A DNA stretch of 37,596 nucleotides from an uncultured Muribaculaceae bacterium. GTDB taxonomy: Bacteria > Bacteroidota > Bacteroidia > Bacteroidales > Muribaculaceae. Below, in pieces: positions 1 to 8,516 of the stretch; the stretch's first letter is position 1, and the number at the start of each line of letters is the position of its first letter. The DNA is taken from contig CAMWJS010000003.1 in assembly GCA_947174635.1 (NCBI GenBank), positions 1-37,596 on the forward strand, written 5' to 3'. Under the pieces are notes generated by a model. That model saw only the letters and a program-made list of their open reading frames with translations, ran no database searches and had not been told where the DNA came from. Made by a program: the position numbers and the translations under genes.

Positions 1-212
1 TCGCTCGACGATTGACCGCTCTGCGTTTAACATTTATTGTCGAACCGGCTCTTAACTTCGGTAATGCTCTCGGAGCGTATTTTGGCGGTTTGCCTATTGC
101 TGCGGGATACGGGGCAAAATGGTCGTCGCTTGTAGGTGCGGCTTTTTCTTTACTCGGTGTCGGTTTTATTCTGTATTTCAAATTCAGGGCCGGCAAGCGG
201 TGCAGGGCATAA
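1..212 (+). CDS. MFS transporter, C-terminal fragment
   Basis: Partial gene whose 5' part lies outside the window; the reading frame is open from base 3 and stops with TAA at 210-212. The visible ~69 residues are hydrophobic and carry a glycine-rich stretch (ALNFGNALGAYFGG, then PIAAGYG) followed by a final membrane helix and a short basic tail. This pattern is typical of the last two helices of AraJ/sugar-efflux-type major facilitator proteins, which export sugars or drugs using the proton gradient. The substrate cannot be told from this fragment. A TTG at base 12 is an internal codon, not a start. No terminator with a T-tract follows it on the + strand. Confidence 0.7.
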   Translation, partial: ARRLTALRLTFIVEPALNFGNALGAYFGGLPIAAGYGAKWSSLVGAAFSLLGVGFILYFKFRAGKRCRA

Positions 213-536
213 CGATTAGTCTACAGCAACTATTTAACATTCGGATTGTAAAAAAACTCAAGCCGAAGCAGCAGTTCATGGTAATATGATAAATCTCGGT
301 TTTGCCTTCTGCGGTTATTAACCGCGGACAGCAATATTTAACTGAGAATGTAATATGCATTGCAATTTTGGATTGAGCCAAAAAAAAAGACCTGCCGAGA
401 GCGGAATTGCTCCCCCGAGGCAGGTCTTGCAAGCTGAGATTCGGGTAAATATCCTGATAATTTATTATCTCTTTATATTATAAGTCGCAAAGGCTTATAA
501 ATGTTTTGCATGATAATAAATTATTTTTGGTATCTG
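213..536. other. Non-coding gap between convergent genes
   Basis: The only gap over 300 bases. It separates the MFS fragment (+) from pfp (-). It holds a small palindrome at 311-325 (stem GCGGT/ACCGC with a 5-base loop, no T-tract) and the strong pfp terminator at 380-428. The rest is AT-rich. An 82-codon minus-strand frame runs through it and through the terminator and into the MFS gene, with no protein-like composition. I see no RNA gene. Confidence 0.6.
380..428 (-). terminator. Rho-independent terminator of pfp
   Basis: Perfect outer stem of 10 bp (387-396 with 419-428), a small inner GAGC/GCTC pair, and, read on the minus strand, a run of T right after the stem (A-run 380-388 on the + strand). 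It lies about 110 bases past the pfp stop. On the + strand the stem could also slow transcription from the MFS gene, but there is no T-tract on that side. Confidence 0.85.
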
Positions 537-2198
537 TTAGTGACGGTCCTTGTAACCCTGGTGCTCGTATTTGAGTGTGAGGGTAGGCTGGTCGCAAACT
601 TCAGCGGGACCGAAGTACTGGATGGGACCGGGATAGATGTAGTCGGTGTTGTAGGCCCAGTCGTCGCGCATTGATGCGAATTTCTGGAAGGGAGCGTCGT
701 CGAGACGGACGAGTGCCTTTTGGATAACGGGCTTCATTTCACCGTGACGGCGTTCCATGTTCATCATCATTGTGATAGGAATACCACCGGGAATCCACTG
801 TACGGCCGGTTTGGTGAGTTTGCGTACCGACGAGATATAACCGGTCACGCCTGCGTTGATAAGGCATGATGCGTTGAATCCGAGTGCGTAGCAGTAGTCG
901 GCGTCGAAGTTAGAGGGGTCGGCACAACGACCTTCGTAACCGAAGAAGTGGTGGAGAGCTGCAAATTTGCCGGTGTAGTTGCCCTCTTCAGCCATCTTGG
1001 CGAGGCGTTTGCCTACCATTTCGCTGAGGAGCTTCTCAGTCTCGATGAGAGAAACCTGTACGTTGCCGTGGGGGTCGCGGTCGAGTGAGAGCTGACGGGC
1101 TACGCCTTCAGGAAGCGATGCGTAGATTGCGGCATTCTCGGCAGAGAGGTGGTCGATGATATACTGACGCTGGTCAGCAGCATCAACGGCGGCAAATTCG
1201 TCGGCGTTCTTTGCGAGCAGGTCGTTGAGCTCGGCGATGAGCTTCTTTACTGCGGGAATGAATTCGATGAGGCCTTCGGGAATGAGCACTGTACCGAAGT
1301 TGTTGCCACGTGCGGCACGTTCGGCAACGATGCCTGCGATGTAGTTGACAACATCGTCGAGCGACATGTTTTTGGCTTCAACCTCTTCAGAGATGATGCA
1401 GACGTTGGGCTGGGTCTGGAGTGCGCACTCGAGCGCGATGTGAGATGCCGAGCGACCCATCAGTTTGATGAAGTGCCAGTATTTCTTTGCCGAGTTGCAG
1501 TCACGCTGTATGTTGCCGATTACTTCAGAGTAAACTTTAGTAGCGGTATCAAAACCGAAAGAAGTCTCGATAACGTCGTTCTTAAGGTCGCCGTCGATAG
1601 TCTTGGGGCAGCCGATTACCTGAACGCCGGCGCCGATTTCCTTGTAGTATTCGGCGAGGATAGCGGCGTTGGTGTTTGAGTCGTCGCCACCGATGATTAC
1701 GAGTGCAGAGATGTTGAGTTCGCGAAGTATCTCGAGACCTTTGTCGAACTGCTCTTTCTTCTCAAGTTTGGTACGGCCTGAACCGATGATGTCGAAACCG
1801 CCGGTGTTGCGGAATTCGTTGATGATATTTGAGGTGAGCTCTACATACTGATGGTCTACAAGACCGCCGGGGCCCATGAGGAACCCGTAGAGACGGCTCT
1901 CTTTGTTGATTTTCTTGATGCCGTCAAACAGACCTGAGATGACGTTGTGACCGCCGGGAGCCTGTCCGCCTGAAAGGATAACACCGACATTGACGGGTTT
2001 GCGGGCTGCGGGAGCCGGATCCTTTTCAAATTTGAGTTCGGGAAGACCGTAAGTGTTGGGGAAAAGTTTTTTGATTTCTTCCTGATCGGCAACTGAGTTG
2101 GTGGGCTGACCCTCAACTGCTTTTACCGCTCCGGTCAATACAATCGGCAACTTGGGCTGGTATGTTGCGCGGGCTTTTTGCAGAGCACTTTTTTCCAT
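537..2198 (-). CDS. pfp: Pyrophosphate--fructose-6-phosphate 1-phosphotransferase
   Basis: 553-aa cytoplasmic glycolytic enzyme that reversibly phosphorylates fructose 6-phosphate using PPi instead of ATP. The length matches the long (PfpB-type, ~550 aa) class, not the ~320-aa ATP-PfkA. Visible motifs: the glycine-rich [11 protein letters not shown] near residue 75-84, GGDDSN at 170-175 and PKTIDGD at 198-204. In known PPi enzymes the second Asp of GGDD and the Lys of PKTIDGD select PPi and exclude ATP, and both are present. It starts at ATG 2198 with an AT-rich leader and no clear Shine-Dalgarno site, has its own promoter (2246-2253) and terminator (380-428), and so appears monocistronic. 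Bacteroidales commonly rely on this enzyme. Identification is very secure. Confidence 0.97.
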   Translation of the reverse strand: MEKSALQKARATYQPKLPIVLTGAVKAVEGQPTNSVADQEEIKKLFPNTYGLPELKFEKDPAPAARKPVNVGVILSGGQAPGGHNVISGLFDGIKKINKESRLYGFLMGPGGLVDHQYVELTSNIINEFRNTGGFDIIGSGRTKLEKKEQFDKGLEILRELNISALVIIGGDDSNTNAAILAEYYKEIGAGVQVIGCPKTIDGDLKNDVIETSFGFDTATKVYSEVIGNIQRDCNSAKKYWHFIKLMGRSASHIALECALQTQPNVCIISEEVEAKNMSLDDVVNYIAGIVAERAARGNNFGTVLIPEGLIEFIPAVKKLIAELNDLLAKNADEFAAVDAADQRQYIIDHLSAENAAIYASLPEGVARQLSLDRDPHGNVQVSLIETEKLLSEMVGKRLAKMAEEGNYTGKFAALHHFFGYEGRCADPSNFDADYCYALGFNASCLINAGVTGYISSVRKLTKPAVQWIPGGIPITMMMNMERRHGEMKPVIQKALVRLDDAPFQKFASMRDDWAYNTDYIYPGPIQYFGPAEVCDQPTLTLKYEHQGYKDRH

Positions 2199-2245
2199 TT
2201 TTTATTATTTGAAAGTTAAAAATATTTTACGTTGGAAACTTTCCA

Positions 2246-2253
2246 CAAAGTTA
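2246..2253 (-). promoter_or_regulatory. pfp promoter -7 box (TAACTTTG)
   Basis: Matches the Bacteroidota -7 consensus TAnnTTTG on the minus strand. Nineteen bases upstream lies only ACTG (2273-2276), a weak -33 box. Predicted start near 2240, leaving a leader of about 40 bases before pfp. Confidence 0.6.
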
Positions 2254-2374
2254 CAAATAAAATAGCAAAAAGCAGTTAATCATGCTTTGTTTTTTTAACA
2301 GAAATCCCACAAGATTTAATAAAAATTTGTGAAGTGGGCGATTTATCTTCACGTCGGATGTCATCGCCAGGCCG

Positions 2375-3676
2375 TCAGACTGCGTTGCCGGCTGCCGGAC
2401 GTGCTATCGAAATCAGCAGATTGTCTGCGTCGAGATATTTTTGCGATAATTCCAAAATGTCGTCTGCGGTCAGCGATTTGATGGCCTCTACCTGCTTTTC
2501 GAAATAATCCTTCGGTGTGCCGGTATGAAACTGCGAGATATACATGTCCATTATTGAGAAAGGGGTGTCGAGTATGGCCGCAAGCGATGTCATCGCATTG
2601 TTTTTTACGACTGCAAGTTCGTCATCACCCATTTTTTGTTCGCGCAGGCGCATCAGTTCGTGCTTCACCTCGTCAATGACGGCATCGATATACTGGGGCG
2701 CGGTATTCGTCATTATAGAGATGACACCACCTTCGCGATAGCCGAGCAGGTTGGCCTGTATGCCATAGGTATATCCTTTGTCTTCGCGGATATTGGTCAT
2801 CAGACGGCTTCCGAAATATCCGCCCAAGGCCATAATCACGAGACGTAACGGCATATAATCGCAATGCGAACGATCGATTGACGGTATCGACATGGCTATT
2901 GCAGCCTGGTGCTCCGCATCTACGTCGCTGACTACAGTAGTAGTGCCGATTGTAGGTTGCATGGGCATTATAATCTGCTGTGCGCTATCGGACGGTTTAT
3001 ATTCCAGTTTACCGAAGAAATCGATTATTTCGGGTAATAATTCCTTTATTTCTCCAGTGACGAACACTTTCGGCGCAAGGCTGAACGCGTTGCTGTAGGC
3101 TGTCCGTATGTCATCGGTCGACAATGACTCGATTTCATTGGCGTCGACAATTCTGCTCATAGGGTGCTTTTCTCCGAATACCAACTTTTTATCTGTCATT
3201 GCGGCTATAAACGACACGTTTTTTTGCGACAGCATAAATTTGGCTTTATGCTTGTCCCGAAGTGTCATGAATTCCTTTTCCGGTAATGTCGGTTTGAGGA
3301 GCAGTTCCTTCAATACCGGCAGGAGTCGGACTGTCGATTTATTGAGCGACCACAGGCTGACGGCCGAGTTGTGCGACATAGCATCGCATTTGAGCCATGC
3401 GCCTTGATAGTCAAGCGTTTCGGAGATGCTACAGCCTGAGTATGACTCCGTGCCCTCTCTCAGCAGCTGTGTGGCGAGCTGTAATGCATCCGGCACATGG
3501 GCTTCCATCAGTCCGGAGTCGAAGCTCACCGTAATGCGGTTGATTGGCTGGTCGCCGGCATCGATTGTGTAGAGCTCAATGCCGTTAGGCAGAGTCATTG
3601 TGCCGGGGTGTGGTATTGTCAGTGTAGAAAAGCCTTTTACCGGAGGCTCCGTGCTGCGGTCGGTCAGATGTGTCAT
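2375..3676 (-). CDS. M16 family peptidase-like protein, apparently non-catalytic
   Basis: 433 aa, with the two-lobe M16 (pitrilysin/PqqL/processing peptidase) layout. The N-terminal lobe lacks the zinc-binding HxxEH motif: where it should be (residues ~60-76) the sequence reads ALQLATQLLREGT, with neither His pair nor the Glu. The C-terminal lobe retains the R/Y motif region (GSRLMTNIREDKGYTYG, 289-305), which in heterodimeric M16 enzymes comes from the non-catalytic subunit and helps bind substrate. No signal peptide is visible. It starts 9 bases after the kdsB stop and ends the operon. No catalytic partner is encoded in the window, so it either pairs with a distant M16 subunit or has a non-proteolytic role. 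Family assignment is firm; function is inferred. Confidence 0.88.
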   Translation of the reverse strand: MTHLTDRSTEPPVKGFSTLTIPHPGTMTLPNGIELYTIDAGDQPINRITVSFDSGLMEAHVPDALQLATQLLREGTESYSGCSISETLDYQGAWLKCDAMSHNSAVSLWSLNKSTVRLLPVLKELLLKPTLPEKEFMTLRDKHKAKFMLSQKNVSFIAAMTDKKLVFGEKHPMSRIVDANEIESLSTDDIRTAYSNAFSLAPKVFVTGEIKELLPEIIDFFGKLEYKPSDSAQQIIMPMQPTIGTTTVVSDVDAEHQAAIAMSIPSIDRSHCDYMPLRLVIMALGGYFGSRLMTNIREDKGYTYGIQANLLGYREGGVISIMTNTAPQYIDAVIDEVKHELMRLREQKMGDDELAVVKNNAMTSLAAILDTPFSIMDMYISQFHTGTPKDYFEKQVEAIKSLTADDILELSQKYLDADNLLISIARPAAGNAV

Positions 3677-3685
3677 TGCAGAGTG

Positions 3686-4453
3686 TTATAGAAGGTCGTT
3701 TTCTGATGCGAATTTGATTGCGGCCTCCAGATCGGCCGGCGTGTCAATGCCGATTGTCGGATGTTCGGTCAGGGCTACTTTGATTTTGTATCCGTTGTCA
3801 AGCCACCTGAGTTGTTCAAGCGATTCCGCTATCTCGTGCTGAGAGCGGGGGAGCGAGGTCACTTCGGCAAGGACTTCGCGACGATAGGCATATACGCCGA
3901 CATGGGAATAAAATGTTGTTTTTTCGAGCCATTCTTTCCATTCGCATCCTCTTACATAGGGGATTATAGAGCGCGAGAAATACAATGCCTGCATTTTTTC
4001 GCCAAATACGACTTTTACAAGGTTCGGGTCAAACAGAGCATCGAATCCCTTTTCGGGGTCAAATCTACGCGCGAGGGTTGCTATCTGTGTGTCGGGGTCG
4101 TCGAAACATGATTTCAGCGCCTCTATCTGCTCGGGATTGATAAACGGTTCGTCGCCCTGTACGTTGATTATGACATCCGATTTGCTGCCGATAAGCTTTA
4201 CTGCCTCGTTGATGCGGTCGGTGCCGCTCGGGTGGTCAGGGGAAGTCATTACAACGTTGGCTCCTACATTTATGCATTCGTCATATATGCGCTTGTCGTC
4301 TGTGGCGACCCATACGTCGTTTACGGCATTCTTTACTTGGTGATAGACGCGGCTGACCATGCTGTGGCCGCCGATTTGTGCAAGTGGCTTGCCCGGGAAA
4401 CGCGTCGATGCGAAGCGCGCCGGTATAATTGCGGTGAATGTAGGGTGGTTCAT
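3686..4453 (-). CDS. kdsB: 3-deoxy-manno-octulosonate cytidylyltransferase (CMP-Kdo synthetase)
   Basis: 255 aa, the usual family size. It activates Kdo with CTP to give CMP-Kdo, the donor for the inner core of lipid A. The N-terminal nucleotide-binding signature IIPARFASTRFPGKPL is clear (residues ~9-24), followed by ATDDKRI, SGTDRINEA and NVQGDEPFI, all KdsB hallmarks. Its ATG overlaps the stop of the upstream YbhN-like gene by 4 bases (ATGA), indicating translational coupling, and the M16-like gene starts 9 bases downstream. The partner enzyme KdsA is encoded about 31 kb away in this window (35180-35998). Secure. Confidence 0.97.
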   Translation of the reverse strand: MNHPTFTAIIPARFASTRFPGKPLAQIGGHSMVSRVYHQVKNAVNDVWVATDDKRIYDECINVGANVVMTSPDHPSGTDRINEAVKLIGSKSDVIINVQGDEPFINPEQIEALKSCFDDPDTQIATLARRFDPEKGFDALFDPNLVKVVFGEKMQALYFSRSIIPYVRGCEWKEWLEKTTFYSHVGVYAYRREVLAEVTSLPRSQHEIAESLEQLRWLDNGYKIKVALTEHPTIGIDTPADLEAAIKFASENDLL

Positions 4454-5466
4454 CTCTTGGTTTTAAAAAATGTCGGTATCATACAGAATCCGACGAACAA
4501 ATATACATAATATGTAAATATCCGCCAAATAATGGCAAGTATCATCATGATTGGTCCGAAAACAATATCGGAATAATACGTTTTGAAAAGCATCTCGCTT
4601 ACGCCGCTTCCTCCCGGGGTGGGGGTGAATGTAAGAAGCGCCCACACGATGAACTGACGGCCTAACACGGTCAGCTGGTCAGCTTCGGGAATAAATGCAA
4701 GCATAAGGGCGTTGACCACGGCAAAACGTGACAACCATGATATGACGGTTGCAGAAATAGGACTTATCCACCATGACAGTGGCTTGCCTTTCAGCTCGGC
4801 TGAGGCGGATATGAGATTTTCGCTGAGTTCATCTACGTCTTTGCGCCAACGCCGTATCAGTGGCAGTGCAAATATCTTTGACAATAATCGGGCAATGGTG
4901 CGCGGCGATTTGAAAATGCCGACAAATAATATAATGGCAATAATGCTTATCACCGCATACACAATCCAGAACAATACCTGCAGATCGTGAGCGGCTGCAC
5001 CGTGTGCGAAGCCAAACAGGCGTTCGGGTGAGATAAAAACAAATAGCAGTGGGCAGAACACCATAAAGAATCCCTCGTCAAGCAAAAGTGTAGTGAGCGT
5101 AATGGCTGTCGCACGTCCGAGTTTTATTCCTTCGCGGTTCATAAACACCATGGAAAGTGCACTCCCGCCGACTGATGTCGGAGTAATAGCCGATGTGAAC
5201 TCGCACAACATTGTCACTTTTGCCGATGATTTCCATGAGAGGCGACGGTCCGACAGTTCGCGGAAGCGCCATGCCAATCCGAAATCGCGTCCGAACAGAG
5301 CCAGTAGTGCGAGTGCAAGCCCGGTTGCCACACCGGCGGTAAATTTGATTTCTCTAAGATTGCTGATGTCAAATTCCCGTCCGAACAGCCATACAATCAC
5401 TCCTATCCCGATTGCTACCGGAATAAATATCTTAAGTATGAGTTTGCTCCGACTTCCTAAGGTCAT
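4450..5466 (-). CDS. YbhN/MprF-type (LPG_synthase_TM, UPF0104) membrane protein
   Basis: 338-aa integral inner-membrane protein with about eight predicted helices. Two small-residue motifs typical of this flippase-like family are visible: TPTSVGGSA (95-103), between early helices, and TPTPGGSG (281-288) with a following Glu. The family includes the lipid-flipping half of MprF and glycosyl-lipid associated proteins. There is no C-terminal lysyl-transfer domain, so it is not a full MprF. It sits directly upstream of kdsB with a 4-base overlap, suggesting a link to envelope lipid or LPS metabolism, but the substrate is unknown. It starts 45 bases after the ThiE-like gene. Confidence 0.85.
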   Translation of the reverse strand: MTLGSRSKLILKIFIPVAIGIGVIVWLFGREFDISNLREIKFTAGVATGLALALLALFGRDFGLAWRFRELSDRRLSWKSSAKVTMLCEFTSAITPTSVGGSALSMVFMNREGIKLGRATAITLTTLLLDEGFFMVFCPLLFVFISPERLFGFAHGAAAHDLQVLFWIVYAVISIIAIILFVGIFKSPRTIARLLSKIFALPLIRRWRKDVDELSENLISASAELKGKPLSWWISPISATVISWLSRFAVVNALMLAFIPEADQLTVLGRQFIVWALLTFTPTPGGSGVSEMLFKTYYSDIVFGPIMMILAIIWRIFTYYVYLFVGFCMIPTFFKTKR

Positions 5467-5511
5467 CCAAGATTGTTTTTGCGCGAATTTATGGGGCTGC
5501 GGATGCGTGGT

Positions 5512-6099
5512 TTATTTCGCCAAAGCGTTTAGGATTTCAGCTGTAGCGGCTACAGGGTCGGCCGCGTCGATGATTTGCTGAGAAAGTGCGAATCCGTTGA
5601 CGCCGGCCTGTCGCAGTAAGGGCAGTTCCGATAGGGGAATGATGCCTTTTGCCACGATGTGAATTTCAACGCCGGCACTTCTGACTTCATCTATTATCTT
5701 ACGTATTGCTTCTGATGAACTGCCGTCGTTGTAATCAACCACGGCATAGTCGATGTCAAGACCTTTTAGGGCTATGATGTCGGCAGCGGAATCTGCATCC
5801 ACGCCGATTACTGCATGGGGACCGAGTAGTTCGCGGGCTTCTGCCGGCTTCATATCTGATTTTTTCAGATGAACACCGTGTATGCGTAGCTCTTGAGCCA
5901 GTTCCACGTCGGAATCCACAACAAGAAATACTTCGTTTTCTTCGCATACCGGCTTCAGTTCCTGGAGCGTTTCTTTAAGAGTTGTGCCTTCGGGTAAAGA
6001 ATTGGAAACCTGTATCCACTGGCATCCGCCTTCAATGACCATTTGAGCTTCTTCAGCGATGCTGTATTTGTCTGATTTTGATGTTATGAACTGGAGCAT
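5512..6099 (-). CDS. Divergent ThiE/TenI-like TIM-barrel protein
   Basis: 195 aa, close to ThiE/TenI size. Recognised by GVHLKKSDM at 75-83 (ThiE: GVHLGQxD) preceded by VVDSD (ThiE: NDD region), and by the C-terminal alanine/DP pattern near 179-184. Several thiamine-phosphate-synthase signatures are absent: the LRxK diphosphate-binding motif is IQVS (29-32), the GPVFxTxxK loop is missing, and the GGI phosphate loop is KGI (151-153). It may therefore be a TenI-like or other phosphate-binding barrel, not a true thiamine phosphate synthase. No thiamine genes are adjacent and no TPP riboswitch is recognisable upstream. It follows the tRNA-His terminator and heads the operon into kdsB. No good promoter was found in 6100-6146. 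Confidence 0.75.
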   Translation of the reverse strand: MLQFITSKSDKYSIAEEAQMVIEGGCQWIQVSNSLPEGTTLKETLQELKPVCEENEVFLVVDSDVELAQELRIHGVHLKKSDMKPAEARELLGPHAVIGVDADSAADIIALKGLDIDYAVVDYNDGSSSEAIRKIIDEVRSAGVEIHIVAKGIIPLSELPLLRQAGVNGFALSQQIIDAADPVAATAEILNALAK

Positions 6100-6145
6100 G
6101 GTAGACTTTCTTTTTGTGTTATTCCGTTGATATTCGCTATTTAAA

Positions 6146-6176
6146 CAAAAAAGCTGTCTAAAAAGTTAGACAGCTT
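6146..6176 (-). terminator. Rho-independent terminator after tRNA-His
   Basis: Perfect 11-bp stem (6151-6161 with 6166-6176), 4-base loop, followed on the minus strand by a run of six T. It lies 8 bases past the encoded CCA of the tRNA and so ends the tRNA transcript before the ThiE-like gene. Confidence 0.88.
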
Positions 6177-6183
6177 GAAAGTT

Positions 6184-6261
<78 letters not shown>

Positions 6262-6329
6262 ATCTGAAATGTCAATCTTTAAAACTTCTCAACCATATCT
6301 TGGTTGTTTGTTTTTCAATTTCAACGCTG

Positions 6330-6360
6330 CAAAGGTACGAATATATTTTTAATTTGCAAT
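6330..6360 (-). promoter_or_regulatory. Promoter of tRNA-His
   Basis: Minus-strand -7 box TACCTTTG (6330-6337), 19-base spacer, -33 box ATTG (6357-6360). Transcription should start near 6323. A short CAACCA/TGGTTG inverted repeat lies in the leader (6288-6304), before the mature tRNA end. Confidence 0.75.
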
Positions 6361-6424
6361 GCTTTTTTGCGATTTTTTTTGAAATAAAAGCGAAAATAAT
6401 TTGGGGTTGGTTGGCGCAGCTTGT

Positions 6425-7549
6425 TTATTTCGTTGCTTTATAAGAGGTTACGTTTTTATTGTGACGCTCGAATATATTGCATGCAGATGAAACGAAAGCG
6501 TCTCTGTTGGCCCTGACTGCCGCAGGAAAAGGTGTGACAGTTATCTTGGAACTGTCAGGGTGTAGTGGCGCAGGCGTAGAACTGAACGCAGGATGGTCGG
6601 CCGGATATAGTTTGAATGTCGTAGTCGCTCCTGTCGGTGGGACGGTAAATACCAATTGGTAGTTAAGGTCATCCACATAAGCCGTCCCGGTTGAATCTCG
6701 GCGTAGCGTCACCCTGGAGATGGCGCCTCCGCGGGTATCCCGGGTCTTCATGTTGGAAATGAAGTTGCCAAGCGAATAGAACAGCGCCGTCTTTCGTCCT
6801 GTTGCGGGATTGTCAATCAATTCCATGGGCTGTATCACATGTGGGTGGCCGCCGAATATGATGTCGACGCCCTTTTCACATAGCCATCCGGCCAATTCTT
6901 TCTGACTGCTGTTGGGGAGCAGTTTGTATTCATCTCCCCAATGTACCGCCACACAGATTATCTCTGCGCCGGCTTTGCGTGTCATGGCAATATCGCGGGC
7001 TATAGTTTCGCGATTTATATAGTCAACCACAACTCCTCCTTTCGGTTCTATGCCGTTGGTCCCGTATGTATAATTCAGGAAGCCGACATGAAATCCCTTT
7101 ATATTCACAATGTATGGAATTTCATTTATACGAGAGGCATCGCTCGTATATGTGCCTATGTGGCCGATGGCAAAAGAGTCAAGCACTTCTACCGTACGTT
7201 TCAATCCACGTGCGCCTGCATCGAGAGTATGGTTGTTCGCAGTAAGCAAAAGGTCAAACCCGGTCTCGATAAGAGCTTCGGCATAGCTGTCGGGAGCGCT
7301 GAAACAAGGATATCCGCGATAAGGCTTCCCTCCCAGGGGCGTTTCCAGGTTGACAACTGCGAAATCAGCTTCTCGCACAATATCTTTTATAGGCTCAAAA
7401 CAAGCTGTATAGTCATACTTGCCATTGCCACAATGTGCCGCATCGAGCTGTGCCTTATGCTGCATGGCATCACCGGCGAAGAGCAGTGTCGCTTCCGATT
7501 GAACCAAAAGGCCGATAATGGCCTGAGGCAGAGATGAGAAGAGAGGCAT
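6425..7549 (-). CDS. CapA family metallophosphatase-like protein
   Basis: 374 aa, full-length PGA_cap (CapA) family, a calcineurin-like phosphoesterase fold. Visible metal/active-site motifs in order: GDAM (26-29), NLET (67-70), NNH (105-107), HWG (203-205) and GGHPH (233-237), then SLGNF. CapA belongs to poly-gamma-glutamate capsule synthesis in Bacillus, but in Bacteroidota isolated homologues without CapB/CapC are common and of unknown substrate; none of those partners is here. The N-terminus is weakly hydrophobic and may be a poor signal peptide or anchor. It starts 35 bases after folD and is the last gene of the panC-to-capA run. Confidence 0.88.
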   Translation of the reverse strand: MPLFSSLPQAIIGLLVQSEATLLFAGDAMQHKAQLDAAHCGNGKYDYTACFEPIKDIVREADFAVVNLETPLGGKPYRGYPCFSAPDSYAEALIETGFDLLLTANNHTLDAGARGLKRTVEVLDSFAIGHIGTYTSDASRINEIPYIVNIKGFHVGFLNYTYGTNGIEPKGGVVVDYINRETIARDIAMTRKAGAEIICVAVHWGDEYKLLPNSSQKELAGWLCEKGVDIIFGGHPHVIQPMELIDNPATGRKTALFYSLGNFISNMKTRDTRGGAISRVTLRRDSTGTAYVDDLNYQLVFTVPPTGATTTFKLYPADHPAFSSTPAPLHPDSSKITVTPFPAAVRANRDAFVSSACNIFERHNKNVTSYKATK

Positions 7550-7584
7550 AGGTTCTATTCGTGATGATTTAAGACGCTTACGGT

Positions 7585-8469
7585 TTAGTCTTTAAACAAT
7601 TGTCCGTCGGCGGCAAGAAGGGTATTCTTCATGAGTGATGCAATCGTCATCGGGCCGACACCTCCGGGGACAGGTGTTATATATGCACACTTGGGGGCGA
7701 CATTGTCAAAATCCACGTCACCACAGAGTCGGAAACCGCTTTTGCGTGTCGCATCAGGCACTCGGGTCGTGCCTACGTCAATTATTGTAGCTCCATCCTT
7801 GACCATGTCGGCTGTCACGAAACCGGGTTGTCCCAAGGCTGCGATTATTATATCTGCATTGCGGCAGATTTCCTTGATGTCGGGAGTGGCGGAATGGCAT
7901 ACCGTTACTGTTGCATTGCCGGGATATCCTTTCTGCATCATCAGTGTGGCTACTGGTTTGCCTACGATATTGCTGCGTCCCAATACCACGCAATGTTTTC
8001 CTTTGGTCGGGATTTCGTAGCGTGCGAGAAGTTCCAGTATGCCGGCAGGAGTGGCAGAGTGGAAGCAGGGCAGTCCTATCGACTGGCGTCCGACGTTGAT
8101 GGGATGAAATCCGTCAACATCCTTGCGATAGTCAATAGTTTCGATTACCTTCTGTTCCGAAATATGTTTAGGCAAAGGCAGTTGCACGATAAATCCGTCA
8201 ACATCCGGGTCGTCGTTTAGTGAGCGGACTATTGAAAGCAATTCATCTTCGGTAACATCATCTTCACGGCGTATAAGTGTGGATTTGAAACCGCAGGCCT
8301 CGCATGCTTTTACTTTGTTGGCGACATAGGTCTCGGAACCACCGTCGTGGCCGACCAATATAGCCGCGAGATGCGGCCTGCGGCGGCCTGCGGCCACCAT
8401 GGCATCTACTTGTGCAGCGATTTCTTCCTTAAGCTGCTGTGAAATTTTTTTACCGTCGATTAGTTGCAT
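7585..8469 (-). CDS. folD: Bifunctional methylene-THF dehydrogenase / methenyl-THF cyclohydrolase
   Basis: 294 aa, standard FolD size. It interconverts 5,10-methylene-THF, methenyl-THF and 10-formyl-THF, supplying one-carbon units for purines and formyl-Met. Motifs: YVANK (48-52) with the catalytic Lys, [20 protein letters not shown], the nucleotide-binding [12 protein letters not shown], and the closing [11 protein letters not shown]. All are canonical. It lies 47 bases downstream of ffh and 35 bases upstream of the capA-like gene in the same direction, so co-transcription is likely. Confidence 0.97.
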   Translation of the reverse strand: MQLIDGKKISQQLKEEIAAQVDAMVAAGRRRPHLAAILVGHDGGSETYVANKVKACEACGFKSTLIRREDDVTEDELLSIVRSLNDDPDVDGFIVQLPLPKHISEQKVIETIDYRKDVDGFHPINVGRQSIGLPCFHSATPAGILELLARYEIPTKGKHCVVLGRSNIVGKPVATLMMQKGYPGNATVTVCHSATPDIKEICRNADIIIAALGQPGFVTADMVKDGATIIDVGTTRVPDATRKSGFRLCGDVDFDNVAPKCAYITPVPGGVGPMTIASLMKNTLLAADGQLFKD

Positions 8470-8516
8470 AATTTATACCTTTGAATTGTTTCTTGACAAG
8501 AGTTTGGGTAATCCGA

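Noticed and set aside
184-432. 82-codon minus-strand frame in the first gap
   Set aside because: It spans the pfp terminator hairpin and the MFS gene end and has no family-like composition.
1149-1679. 176-codon + strand frame opposite pfp
   Set aside because: Antisense shadow of a strongly conserved gene; cysteine- and valine-rich content reflects the reverse complement.
2337-2368. GGCGAT/ATCGCC inverted repeat after the M16-like gene
   Set aside because: Only 6 bp with a 20-base loop and weak T content; too weak to call a terminator.
6100-6150. TPP riboswitch before the ThiE-like gene
   Set aside because: The gap to the tRNA terminator is under 50 bases and has no thi-box-like sequence.
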